Below, piece by piece: positions 12,456-26,100 of a stretch of 64,000 nucleotides of DNA. This DNA is from Vitis vinifera. Lineage: Eukaryota > Streptophyta > Magnoliopsida > Vitales > Vitaceae. The stretch spans positions 25,609,501-25,673,500 of the forward strand of contig NC_081808.1 in the NCBI RefSeq assembly GCF_030704535.1, written 5' to 3'. The translations under genes were made by a program, and so were the position numbers. The notes beneath the pieces were generated by a model, which saw only the letters and a program-made list of their open reading frames with translations, did no database searches and was not told the DNA's origin. Position 1 is the first letter of the stretch. Every line of letters begins with the position of its first letter.

Positions 12456-13119
12456 CTTTATTTACATAATTTGAAAACCATCCATGATGGGAAGTATAAT
12501 AAAAACATAAAACATACTTATATAAGGAGATAAATATCGTACAATGGGAGAAGGGAGGAAAGTTTTGAAGAAAGCTTTGAGCTAGAAGGCTTACATGATG
12601 AGAGAGAAGAGAGAAATGGAATGAGGCGTGAAATCAGAAGTAAAATTGAACGTGCTTACAACTAGGGATCGAGCCTTCTTAAATAGCTAAAAAGGGAATA
12701 TTAAATAGTACCAATCAGGAGACAAAGCACTGTTTGCTTTTGAAACTCGTGTATGAATAGTAATCCCGTGAGTGAATAGTAAATAGTAATAGTCACTTTC
12801 TACTGTAGCACTTTAGACATTTTCACCAAGAATCTTACTTTCGATTGAGTGATGATGGTTGATAGGCTGCTTTGGACTGTGGAGTCACATTCTTACTGCT
12901 TAGCTAAAGAATAAACTTGTCTAATTGGTGGAGCATCACGAGGAATGTGCTTAGGGTAGAGTGTAATCCTTACGATGCTCATCCAGAAACTTGACATCTT
13001 CAGTAATAGACTTTATTTACATAATTTGAAAACCATCCATGATAGGAGGTATAATAAAAACATAAAACATACTTATATAAGGAGATGAATATCTTACAAT
13101 GGGAGAAGTGAGGAAAGCT
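12456..13119. repeat. Mosaic of direct repeats with a third partial copy of the arm sequence
   Basis: A block of about 105 bp at 12456-12560 recurs directly at 13015-13119 with few changes (shared motif aaacatacttatataagga). Between them, 12707-13013 is a third, partial copy in the arm B orientation, from the caatcaggagacaaagc motif through the gactccaca block to the end of the ORF region. The abrupt switch at about 13014 marks a rearrangement breakpoint. Confidence 0.8.
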
Positions 13120-13600
13120 ATATATATAATTACACCATAAACAAATTAATTTCACTTTATTTTAATTATTTTTAAAGTATTGTTTCATTTTTCATTTAAA
13201 AATTTAGTATAAACATATAAAAGCTATATATATCGGATGCAATCCATCTATATAATTGAAAGTCTAACCCTACCCTTGCAACAAAACAAAGGTCAATCAT
13301 TTGAATTGAGTATGAGTGTATCTTGTGTTAAAGATGGAATCTTGTTGGAATTAATTCAATTGAGGATTGCTAGCAAACTCAACCCGGCCCCATCAGCTCA
13401 AACTTTGCTTGCTTCTTCTGTTTAGGTTAGTTGGTGATCATAAATGCATTTAATGGTTGTATTTCATATGATGATATTAAACCTTAGACATGGGAGGAGC
13501 TAAGTGTAGTCATTTTTGTGATGGGGGGCTTGGCTTCTTCAACAAAATACTAATTGCTGCTTTTGACAGTTAAGACATTCTATTATTATTGCCACCCCCT
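13120..13600. other. AT-rich spacer
   Basis: It contains TA-rich stretches. A 62-codon frame at 13237-13425 has no recognisable domain and is probably chance. From about 13600 the sequence becomes more balanced and is probably the 3' end region of the TRAPPC11 gene. Confidence 0.5.
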
Positions 13601-14129
13601 CATTCACCTCCCATCTGCAAGGGGCAACGCTTCCAGTGACCCTGTTAAATAGCCTTTGCCCTCACCCCTCCCTCCTCCCAATCCTCACAAACTTTAATCT
13701 ATCACTTCATGAGCAAAGACGAAATTATTGAGACTTTCACACATCAGATGATTCTGTTACAACCGAGAGCGCAGGAATTTGACTATAGATAATAACCTCC
13801 TTTTCAAAACCAATATCTCCTGAAATACAAAACTAATCACCCCACCACTCACCAGCAGCAGTAGTTACAATTCCAAATCCCCCAAAATGGGCCAGCGGCA
13901 ACCGACTAAGGGGCCCTAGGGTCCCTAATAGCAGGCGTCCCAGGAATCCTGGACGAGTCCAGCACCAAAAAGTTCCATGCAACGACGGGCTTGCTTCAAG
14001 CACATTGGACCAGCAAGTGTAATGATTGATAAGAGGCAATCAAAGAAGACTCAATAAGTAATCATGCTTCTGCATCCCTATCACTACCTGGCTTCTGCAG
14101 AGGATTTCAAGATCCCAGATTGGCTTTTA

Positions 14130-17100
14130 TTAGGCTGCAATGGACTCCACTGCATTGTCTCCTGTCTCAACCACAACCACACGATCAAAATGTGGCTTTG
14201 AGGGAAAGACAAAAATCGTTGATGCAGCAATTGTGGGTTGGAACCCAGCTGAATATCTCACTGAAGTCACAGTAACTCTTGGCAGCTGTTGTGAACCAGA
14301 GGCCAGGGGCACAAGCATGTAACTGAGGCTGTGCTCGGTTTTGGGAATAACGAAAATGGTGTCATTGTGGGAGCCAGATAACACAAAACTTGGTGAATCT
14401 CCCAATGAGAACTTGATCTCTTGAAGCAAATGTGTCTGATTCTGAATTTTAATGATGTATGTGAAGGGAACTCCAAGGATGGCATGAGGAGGACACTCCA
14501 ACCTCACAATCAATGGAGATAACTCTACATTTACATCAGGAAGTCCATGCTTGGTCAAAACTCCAGCTGCTTCTGTATTACAACTGGATTGCTCTTTGAT
14601 CCCACACTCTCTCCTCCATCTTAGAAATACTGTACCTATGCTCAGCTTGGAAGACTTCACCTCTGGAATAACATGAAAGACCTTCTTGAACTCTTCTCCT
14701 GGCACAAGAAGGGTAGGAGCTACTATGTCCTCGCCTCCATGTCGAACACTGCATGATCTCCCTGCACCATCATTGTCCGCTTCAATAGACATGGATATTA
14801 ACTGCAATGGAACATCAGTGCAGTTCCTTGCATTAACAATGAGAACACTTTTTTCATTCAGAGGCAGTGAAGCCAACTGATCAGCATCAGGAAGTGGCTT
14901 CATCCTTGGCAGCAATAGAGGATCTTGTCGGAATGGCAGCATGAAACGATGGCCAACTACAATAGCAGTCTTCCCCTCAATTTGCAAGCTCTTGTGAATG
15001 TGGACCTTTTGTGAAGTAGATTCATTGCTATGCAGAGAATAGCCCAATGACACATATAGCATAACCGATTTAGGTCGGTGCCATTTGATTTCTAGTTTGC
15101 AGGTCCACGAGTCTCCACAGTTTAGAAATGGAACAGAAACCAGTCCAAAAGAATGCTGAATTTTCCTTATATTATCAGGACCAATTTGACATTCGTCTTC
15201 CCCTTCTGGTCCAGCAATTCCAATAAGTTCAACATGATGATCGTCTTCAGACATGGGTTCCATGTCCCTTGGACTTACCAAGAAACCTCCCTTTGCATCC
15301 ACTAGATTAATCTTCAACTCACCAGCATAGATTGCATGTCCCTTGGAGGTCACAGTAACAGGTACGATGAACTTCTCTCCAACTAATGCAGGTCCACAAG
15401 CACCTAAATTAAGATCCACCTGTGGATCTGGTTCTTCAACTTGAATAGCCTTCTGACCAGAGAATGATAGAGCAGGATCCTTGGTTGGATATGTGTCCAC
15501 ATGGTCTTCAAACCTCCACAGCGGTAAATCATCCATTGAGGCAGGGCTTTCAGCTCTGCAACATATACTGACATGGGGCCCTATTCTTGCAATTACAGAT
15601 ATGCATTCAAGCTTCCCACTCTGTTCTGAAAAAAAATCATGACTTTTCTTACATTCACAGCACATAAAAGTTGGTACAAACTGAAACAATAATGCTACTA
15701 TTGATATCCTGAGGAACAACTAAAAATGCAGTGAATGAACATTTCAGTGATGCTCTAAAATCTGGCCTAGCAGTCTATTCCGCAAAATGGTGGGGCAATT
15801 CAACCCAATCACACTATTTGAACAACTTGGGTGGAGTTGTACATTTCTTGCATAAAAGTGAATTTATTTAGGTGAATAATAGTGGCCTACAGAGGTAGAA
15901 TAAAAATCATAATTTACGGGAACCAAGTTTTGAATAATCTCTTATAGCAGAAAAACTAAAGGTTGGTGAACCACTCAGGTTCACTATGACAGTTCAACAA
16001 TCTGGCTTATTACTCTGCTCCATAATCTTGTAGAAGCTGAAATAGTCCATACCGAAATGAGTCAAGAGTCCTACCTCTTGACTGATGCCTACAGCAAATT
16101 GTTATTTGGATATCAAAATTGAAGTCCTAGTTGTGAATATAATGTATTGTATTATCTTTTTCCTATTTTTCCATCTTGTTTATTTTATCATATTATGCAC
16201 CATAAGTTTGTGTGTGTGTGTGTATGAATTTAAATGCACAAATATTCTCAGAATGTGTCAAAAATACGAGACACATCAATACCTTATTCACAACTATCTC
16301 TTTTTGCAGGTGACCATTTTTCTGTGTCACCTGGAATTCAACCCAAAACCTCCCTAATCCCCACCCCAGGCCATTGCCACTTGAGCCAGATTTTAAAGGC
16401 CAATATCATTCAGTAACATGCTTTTATGTACTATCAAATATTATTTTAATTAAAGCAATTAACAAGAAAAAGACCACAATTAAACAAGAATTAAGGGAAA
16501 AAAATTAAAAATAAAAAGAACATAGAAATGCATGGAAGCACAGTGAAAAATTAAGTGAACTTTTTTATTGATGCATTACCCATATGCCTACTTGCAGCCA
16601 TTTTTATCATTCCATTAGAGTCTCTAATAACCCATCTTGATGCACTTCTATTCTCTACCCTTAAACCATCAAAGTTTTAATTTGAAATTTCCACTAATTG
16701 GAGGAATCCAATGAATCCATTTTTCAACCACTTGAGGGACATTACGTTTTGAAGATGAGAGTCAGTTAGATATTCCTATGGATTTTGAAAGTTTAAGGTA
16801 GCTTTCTCAATAACGAGAAAGGGGTTGGATTGGATCTTCTTAAACACTATATGATTTCTATAGATCCATACAATCCACAAGATAATGACAACTTTTTCCA
16901 TCGGACATGTGAAAATTTTGCAATTAATTTTATAGTTTCCATACACCATTTCAATCCAAGATTAAAAAAAAAAAAATCACCTTCAAGCAAAGGAGGCGTA
17001 GGACAATTAAACTTGATGCGATCCCAAATTCCTTGGACAAAAGGGCAATTTTTAAAAATATGATCAATATTTTCAATATTTTGATTGCATAGACAACACA

Positions 17101-20100
17101 TGTTTGAAATTTTCATTCTTGTAGCTATTAGGTACTCACAAATAGGGAAGGCATTTATGATAACCAACCAAAGGAAATTTTTTATTTTTAGCATAAGATT
17201 TAGGTGGTGTTTATTTTTTGGTTGAATAGAAAAAACCAAAATATTTGATTTTTTTAATTTAACTAAAAGTAACCAATTGATATCAATCAACAAAACTAAA
17301 TTGAACTTATTATCTAATTTGGCCTTTTCTATTCAGCCAAAAAACAAACACCACCTTAATTTCCAAATCCAATGTAGGATTTTGGATCTAAGGTACACCA
17401 AAGGCTTTCTCACGGCCTAAGTAGCTGACTTAAGAATGAACTTACCATCTTAATGGAAACCCCAAAAAAATCCTATCATGGAAGGGAGAGGATGGAATAG
17501 GGATTGCTTTAATGTCTATTAGAACCCTTGGAGGAAGAACTGAGGAAATGGACCGTAGAACCTTGAAATTTTGGAAGATTAAAGAAGGGAGTGTAAAAAT
17601 TGTCATCACAATACAAAGAATTACATGAGGATGAATTAGATTTGATTTAAACTAAAAGATGTTAAAAAATCATTACAGCCTTTCCTTTCAAAAACAAAAA
17701 CAGAAACCAAAACAAAAAAAGGATTGACTCTGTCATCTGGCCAGTCACTTGACTAGGACTGCTGCAATCTGGTGCAAGCAACTGTTTTTTTTTGGAAGAG
17801 AAAAAACACAAAAAAAAAAAAGGAAGAAAGAGTGAAACAGAAGATCACATATTAAACATTAAAAGTGGGGTGTGCTATGGGTGCATTGCACCTGTTAGCT
17901 GCTTGATAGAATGGGATAGGCTAAGCAACAGTGCATCACAACTGCACAACTACAACCTCAACTATATTTAACCAAAAAAGAAAAAGAAAAAAAAAACACA
18001 AGGGTTTTAACTTCAACTTCTCAACCTTCTTTTTCTTAAAAAATAAAAATAAAAATAAAAATTGGGAGGAAAAAAAATCACAGATGAGGGGTTTTAAACC
18101 CTAAAGCAATGGTGCACCAACAACTACGAGTAAGACCTAAGAATATTTGACCAAGTCAGACCAGATGATCTCATGCTGTCAGCTAGTTTAAAAATCTCCC
18201 AGGTAAAACCATTCATTGACAGTATCGTGGCAGGTATATGCTGTGTGTGTCAAAACTAGCATATGTTCAAAACCTTAAGTAATGAAGAAGAGAATAACTG
18301 ACTTACCAGATTTTATTTCATATCTTAACCGTAGCCATTTGTTCATAACAAGTGCTAGAACAGGAGTGCTCTCCACTCGGCAACCCTGTTGACTGCTGGA
18401 AATTGCCGCTGAGGGAGGTCTCTGAGCATTTATGATAGTAAAGTTGCAATGAGATTGATTGAACTGAACTTCTAATTGATCAATCTCAAAAGTAAGGGGT
18501 AAGTGCGATAGAAGTGACAGCATTATCAATGTTGGTGCACCAGGCTTGACTATTTGTTCATGAAAAGCAACTGAGGCAAGAAATACCACTCTAAGGGGAC
18601 TGACAAGATCAATCTCAAGATGGAGGGGATGAGTTTCAGTTACTGTGAGATTATTATTGTCTTCAATTGATGTAAAACCTAATTCTCCCCTGACAAGCCC
18701 AACAACTTCCTTGTTTATGATTTCTCGCTGTTGGATAGTTGGAGGACCAGCTGGGCCACATTCTTTAAAATTGAAAGATGGCACACTAGCATCAGATGAT
18801 ATTGGCATCGCAGCCATTTCAAGGGAGTATTCAATAAAGTCTTTCACTGAACCACGTCTCCTTGAACACTCTCGTAGGTAACCCAAGACCTCCCACAATA
18901 AAGTGACCCACCCTTCCTGTCTGTAAAGGTTTGCAACATTATCAAAATGCAATTTTGCATTACTGAAGTCGCCTACAGAAAAATATTCTCTGCCCATTAA
19001 GAATCCACATAAAGATGCCATCCTCTGGATCTTGAGATTACTGTATGATTCAAAAGATTTTTTGAGCAGAGCAATAATTTCAAAGGAGTCTTGGAACCTC
19101 TTTCCCTCTGCCAGAGCATAACGGAAATACTCTTCATCTGTAAGACTGCAAAGGCAGATGAGAAAAATAAGCAAAGCAGAAAAAGTAGGATGTAATCCAA
19201 GTGACAACATCTGAATAGCGTTTGGTCAAGACTTACGGTTGCATAGAGAATGCATCTCCTTGCTCAAGTAATCGACCAAATTGTCCCACATAAACAGAAG
19301 GAACCACAGATTCAGCAGTGCCATCAATCTCACCAGCAGTTTCTGTCATTGACAGTGCAAGTTCCAAGCAGGACCTCTTCTCCTTTAAGTAGTGGGCTGC
19401 AAGCTGTTTCAAGATAAAATATTGAGATGTAACCCAGGGAAAAAAATATCCTTTACCTGATTAAAGGAAAAAAGCAATTAAGACTTCAAAAAAAATTTCA
19501 GGAAAAGGAACAAAATATAAAAATATCATGTTGCATCCAATTCACATGAGGATATGTATGGTGGACCATAATATCTATCAGAGAAGTCAAGACAAAGGAG
19601 TATGTCAAACCAAGAAACCATCCTGCTCACATGGTCAAAACAATTCAGTAGCTGCTATCATTACCCATGTCCTTTTTTGACTAGCAAGAGAAACGTAAAA
19701 GAGCATATACCTAGGGAAAGTCTTTTTTTCTTTTTTTAATTAATAAAAACAATCACCTCAGTGTCATGAAATAAATGAGGACAGAGAAGGATGAGAAATC
19801 CTTCCCTGAATAGAACACTACAATGTCTGATCAGAGGAAGTAAAAGATACAAATATATCAACAGTACCCAGGGAGGTAGAAAATCTCCCGCAAAACAAAA
19901 AGGAAGTTTAGCTTCCCACTTTGCTAGCGAATCCACCATTTGATTAGCTAAATTTTTTTTGATAGGTAAACAAGATTTCATATATAAAAAGAGACGCCAA
20001 AAAGGCGACTCAAGGTATACAAACCTATACACCCACCTCCAAAAAAGCCTAAAGAACAAAGATGGCCCAACAAAACAACCCTATTTAGAGCCCAACCAAT

Positions 20101-23100
20101 CGATAAAATTAGCTATAGTTAGAGGGCAATCAAACTATGAACAACTTAGTCTCAGACCAAAAAGAAAGAATAAAAAAGTATTTCAGTCTCTGAATTGATA
20201 ACATATCATCCTTGAAAGTCAATCTATTCCTTGCCTTCCAAACCGTCCAAAAAATGTGAAGAGGAGCAGCTCTCCACGCCTTCTTACGTTTTTTGCCCAC
20301 GAAAGAACCATGCCAGCTTAGAAGAGTCTCTTTAACTGAAGAAGGTAACACCCAGGACACCCCAAATAAAGTAAAAAGTAGATCCCATAAAACCCTTGTT
20401 CTTGAACAATGAAGGAGAAGATGGTCTATGGTCTCCTCTTTCTCAAGACACATAAAGCATCTATTTGCCAATGCCCGTCCTTTTTTCTGGACCATGTCCA
20501 AGGTTAAGCCTTTGCCCCACGTAGCCTCCCATGCAAAGAAACTAATCTTGGGCTGCACATTCACATTCCAAATATAGCTTGAAAGAAACAGAGACGAACA
20601 ACCCGCTTCAAGGGCAAAGTAGAGAGACTTGACCGAGAATTTTCTACTCTTAGTTTCAGTTCAGGACACCATATCCTCCACATCCTCAAGAACTCTCTTA
20701 CGATGTAGTCGCTCCAAAAATCTTTCCGCCTCCTCTACCTCCCAATTATTGAAAGCTCTTAAAAAACAAGGATTCCAACCCCCCCAGCCCCCCTCAGCCA
20801 AAGGGTCCCAAAAATCTGCCACCCACGCTTCCTTATCAACAGTCATTGCAAAAAGTGAAGGAAAAGACACACACAAAGGAGAATTCCTGCACCATCTATC
20901 CCTCCAAAATCTCACCCTCCTCCCGTTACCAACAATGAAAACCATCCTATCGCTCACCAACTCCCAATCCATCCTTATTCCTTTCCACATCCCCATACCA
21001 TGAGCCTCTCTCACTTCCCGAGAGCACCAACCCCCTCTATCTTCTCCATACTTCCCTCTAATCACTTGATTCCACAACCCCCATACCATTTGATTAGCTA
21101 AATGAGGAACCCAATGAACGGAACACCTTTAACTCTGAAGCATTGTAAAAAATTTGGTGGAGTTGCTCATCCAACTTCCAAGAAGTTGGGATGCAGTAGT
21201 CTTGGAAGTTCTTCCACTGAGTGATGAATTGAGGGAGAGACCATTGAAGAACTTTGCTCATGTACCAAGGAAATCCAAAGAAAGCACCAGTGACAAGAAA
21301 AAATAATTGAGGCTTGTGAAGGTTATAATTTGAGAGTGAAGGAATCCTACAGGATAAAAGGAAATTACTGAGAGAGAGAGAGAGAGAGTTAAAATCCCAC
21401 ACTCTAATGACACTAGAACAGCAGGACAAGATGCCGATATAAGGTGCCATAAGTAATATATGAGAAGGTGAGTGATGGTATAATAAAGGTCAAGCAATGA
21501 CAATACTTATTTGTCTTTGAAACCCATTGACTAGGGCATAAAGGAAAAAAAATTCCTGATTGACAAGCATGAATATTCCACTCGGAGCCAAGACTTCCTA
21601 ACTCTTCTATGATTGATACACTTACAAACGGAATTTATACTATCATAAAAATGACTATCAATGGTGAATGTGGTGTGTTTGAAAAATACACCAAATTTAG
21701 TTACAATTCCACTTGACATTTCTCCTCAAGAGGAAATCAATGCAACCACATGATTCAAGAGAACCATACAAATCTAGCAAATTTTAAAGAAATAACACAT
21801 TTTTTCGTCTACAATTAAGTGATGCTCAGAAATATTAATGGTGTAAGCAGGAGTTAAAAAACTTGTGCAAGTTCAGCCCAGTTTAGAGAAGGATAAATCT
21901 TTAAGATATTAGAAGTTAAAGAAGACCACCTGATAATGGTAAGCTGGAATCAATTCCCACTCAGTCAAAGGGTTGTCTGCAGTGCCTAAAACTAAGGACG
22001 AACTGCTCTGAATGGTTACAGAGCTTGTCTCCAGTAACTCAGAAAATACCAAAAACTGCCTGCTCATCCATTCCCAATGAAGAAACATGACTTCTGGTGC
22101 TCCCACCAGCTTTCTGTAAGAAGCATTGTGCTGGCGAAACCATTTAACTGCTTCTATCACCTTTCCACCATGCAATAATAAGGTTGATATCTTGAAATGT
22201 AATTGCTCTGCAACAGTTTTAATCTCAACTAACCGTTGAGTTGCTGGTAACCTTGTTGTCGTCCCAATCATCTATATACAAAATTGCATGTCAAGGTTGG
22301 ATAAAAAACAAAAGGCTTATGATCATAAACACTGCATGGGAAGAGTCAAAATGTGACAGCAAAAGAGATGATTTTACTCCCTTCTTTTATGATTCATGTA
22401 AGAGTTTACTTTATTTTCTGAAGATTTTTATAGCTTTACTCTTTTTTTTTTTTCTTTTTTTTTTTTTAAGCAAACTTCTAATTTCTCAAAAATAAAATAG
22501 GAGGAAATATTTATATATTTTATAAGTAAAAACGCAAGAGTATATTACATATAAAGAGTAAAGGGCACCCAAAAGTCAACCCAAAGTATACAGGGAGTAT
22601 ACAAGAGGCACCTCAAGGCATAAACCAAAAAGAAGAGGGGATACAAAAAACACACCCACTCTCATCTAGTACCCAACCAATAAAAAAAGTTGATTAAAGA
22701 TATAGGTCTTTTGTCTATAAACAATTTAGTCCAAGACCAATAACTACAAACAAAAGAATTTTTCCATCGTTTGAATCGAAAGCTCCTCATTTTTGAATGC
22801 AATCCTATTTCTTTCCTTCCAAACCACCCAAAAGAGACATAAGGGGGCTGTCTTCCACACCTTTTGATGCTTCTTGCCCACAAAGGAACCATGCCAACCA
22901 AGGAGGGTCTCTCTAACCGACAAAGGAAGGACCCACATCACACCAAAGAGTGCAAAATTCTTTATTATACAGTTGATTTCTTTATTACCTATGCTATGTT
23001 AATGCATTTTATACCAAACTTATGCACAAAACTAGGTTTGTTTATAATTTAAAACAATTTATTTTGTTAAGTTAAATCCAAGTAATGATGATGACAAAAA

Positions 23101-26100
23101 CATTACGTTTTATGTTTGGAACACTTTGCACACCTCCAACTTCCTGGGTTGCGCCCCCTTTTCTATTAGGTGGTTTCTAATATACCTCTAAGAGGTTATG
23201 ATGCTTCTAACATCAGTGAGGGAACATTGCATCTTGGATTCGCAATAAATTTTTGAAAAAACACTCGAAGGATACTTTAAATCCATATTTCAGGTAGAAA
23301 TCTATGTCCTAATATAAGAATATTATCCATGATAGAGGGCCCAAGTAGAGCACCAAGTACCTGTGAAAAAACAGAAAAGTGACCATTGATGGTTAAGACT
23401 AGATTATAAACCTACATTAAGATCCTTTTTTTTTTTTCATAATAGGCAATGAGATAGAAAATAGAGTATCGAACACCCAACAAAAATGGAGAAGCAACCT
23501 ACGACACAAAAAGTATACAAAGAGCGCCAACAGGCCAAAAAGAAAAGACAACAGAAAATTGGTGATAAGTTTAGAGCTACATAAAAGGCATACCTCTCGC
23601 AGTGTGTGATATGCATCTTCATAAAACCTCAAAGCTTCAGCCCAGTCTCTTCGAAATTCTGCATATACAGCAACCTAGCAATTCATAGAGTTTAGATAAA
23701 TAATGACCAACCAGAGAAAACACATGCAACATTTAGAATAATTGACAGAGTCTATGCATTGATAATAGGAAATATCCTAAAATTCCCTTTATGGTAAGTA
23801 TTCTCTAAATTGCATGCTTCTACTTGAAGAAATGGGATTCACTTGCAAAACGTTGGGTATCTCAGGGTTTTATTTAACTCCAAAATGAAAAATGTTAATT
23901 TACTAAAGTTGTGTGATAAAAATGGTATACGAAAAGACTGAAACTGCAAGCAATTAAGCACTTTCCATTTTTGAAACCAATAAAAATTGAGGCTAGTACC
24001 TTGAAGCAGTAGCGGATATTCAACTCAACAGAATTGGTATTCTTCTTTTCAACACGTGTTTTGATCCTTCGTCCTTCATCCCTATAGTATGTATTTGCTA
24101 ATTCAGCAAATGTACTTGCCAGCCTGCAAAATGGTTGCTTCATTCAATGACAATAATGTTCAAAGAGAAAACAACAAACGAATGGTACAGGTACATTAAG
24201 AGAAATTCACACACCTGTTAAGAGATTGTTTTAGTTCTGAAGCATCATTTTGGATGAAGGTAATAAGGTACTTGGAATCTAATTCAGCACGCTTCCGCAG
24301 AGCAATCATACGATCTTCGCTAATGTCATCTGCATCAAATGACCTCATCATAACACTTCTTCTTTCTTGTTATCCTAATAATACTCAAAGAATGATGAAA
24401 TTAAAAATATATATATATATATTGAAACTCCCCGGACAAACCAACCCAATCCCCCAAAAAAGAACACCAAAAGAACAAACAAATTACAAAATGAAGTAGC
24501 ACTTATATCACTAACTATCACATTTATAAGCTGATATGGTAATTATAAACCTATTATCATATTCCCATAGTGTCCCTTAAACAGACAAGAACAGCCAAAG
24601 GCCTTCCTTTAATCAAAGAGAAACTAATGTATTCATTCTTATGACTAAATCAATAAGAAAACAATTATTTTCAACAGGACTGTACATATTTGAGATTTTA
24701 AAGTCATCATTATTAATTTAAAAAAAAAATCCTTCTTTTACTCTTGCATACAAATTTTTCATCACAATTTGGCAGGAAGTTAGTTCATGGTTGTGGAACT
24801 TCCTAAGAATAAATTTTTTGATTGGAAACGACACAAAGATTTATTGATAGATAAAAAGTACAAAAGAAGGATGAGGAATCCTCCTGCCAAAGACAGCTAA
24901 ACTATAGTAAAATACACTGAAAAACAAGCAAACACTCTAAAAAAACCACTCCTTATGGAGTACACACAGCTATCCAATCAAGAAGTATCGCATTAAGGGG
25001 AGTCCCCTTAAAAACCTTGGAACAATAGGCCCAAAGAGAAGCAAGGAAAACAATAGAGTCCCATAGAGACTCTGAATTCCTTGCTTTATCCTCAAAAATC
25101 CTCGCATTTCTTTCCCTCCACACAATCCGAATAAGAGCGATGTTTGCAGCTTGCCACAAGGCTATCCCCCTCTTAGACGAACCAAATCCATTGAATTTGA
25201 TGTACATCATGTCAAGGATGCTTCTCGGGGGAACCCAATCCATCTTAGCTAACTGAAATAACCTGTGCCATAACCCAATTGTCAAGGAGCAATGAAGAAA
25301 AATATGATCAGCTGATTCCCCATGCTTCATGCACAGAATACAAATATCCGGACTAAGGGCTTTGTAGGGTCTTCTCACTTGTAGCATGTCATTAGTATTC
25401 ACCTTCTTGTGTGCCACTAACCAGATGAAGGACTGCACTTTGAAAGGAATTTGAGAATTCCAAACGAATTTAGAAGGAAAAACCTGAGGAGATCCAAAAA
25501 ATTGGGATAAAGCTAGAAAGAAAGATTTAACTGAAAAAAGCCCTGAAGAAGACAAGGGCCACAATCTGGCATCTGGAGCCGAAGGTGATAAATGCACTCC
25601 ATCAAGAGATCGCATGAGGCCTTCTAAGTCCTCAATCTCAGAATCTGACAAGTTACGACGGAAATTTAAATTCCAAGAGAAAGGACGAGTAGGACCGAGA
25701 ACTGAAGAAATAGGTATGTTTTTATCCAAGACTACTCTAAATAGACTTGGATATTGGGATCCCAAAGGTTGGTCCCCCCACCACAAATCTTCCCAGAAAC
25801 GAATTATTTCCCCATTTCCTACCACAAATCGAGTAAACGAGGAAAACTCCTGAAAGACTTGAGAAATAGCCTTCCAAGGACAGCGATGTGACCATCTGAC
25901 TATTGTGTTGGCATCCCAACCATTGGAGTGTGAACCATAGATGCTTAGTATGACCTGATGCCAAAGAGCTGAACCCTCTCTAGGGTACCTCCACAACCAT
26001 TTCCCTAAAAGAGCGAGATTTCTCAGAGAAATATTCCCAAAACCCAAACCCCCTATTTCCTTCGGTTTACACACGACATCCCACCTGACTAAATGATCCT

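Noticed and set aside
13237-13425. 62-codon plus-strand frame
   Set aside because: Low information, AT-rich flanks, no family resemblance.
23280-23370. Possible extra TRAPPC11 exon (minus frame GTACTTGGTGCTCTACTTGG)
   Set aside because: Exon 5 joins exon 6 directly in phase and matches the family there (LRE then MIGT); an extra exon would add unmatched residues.
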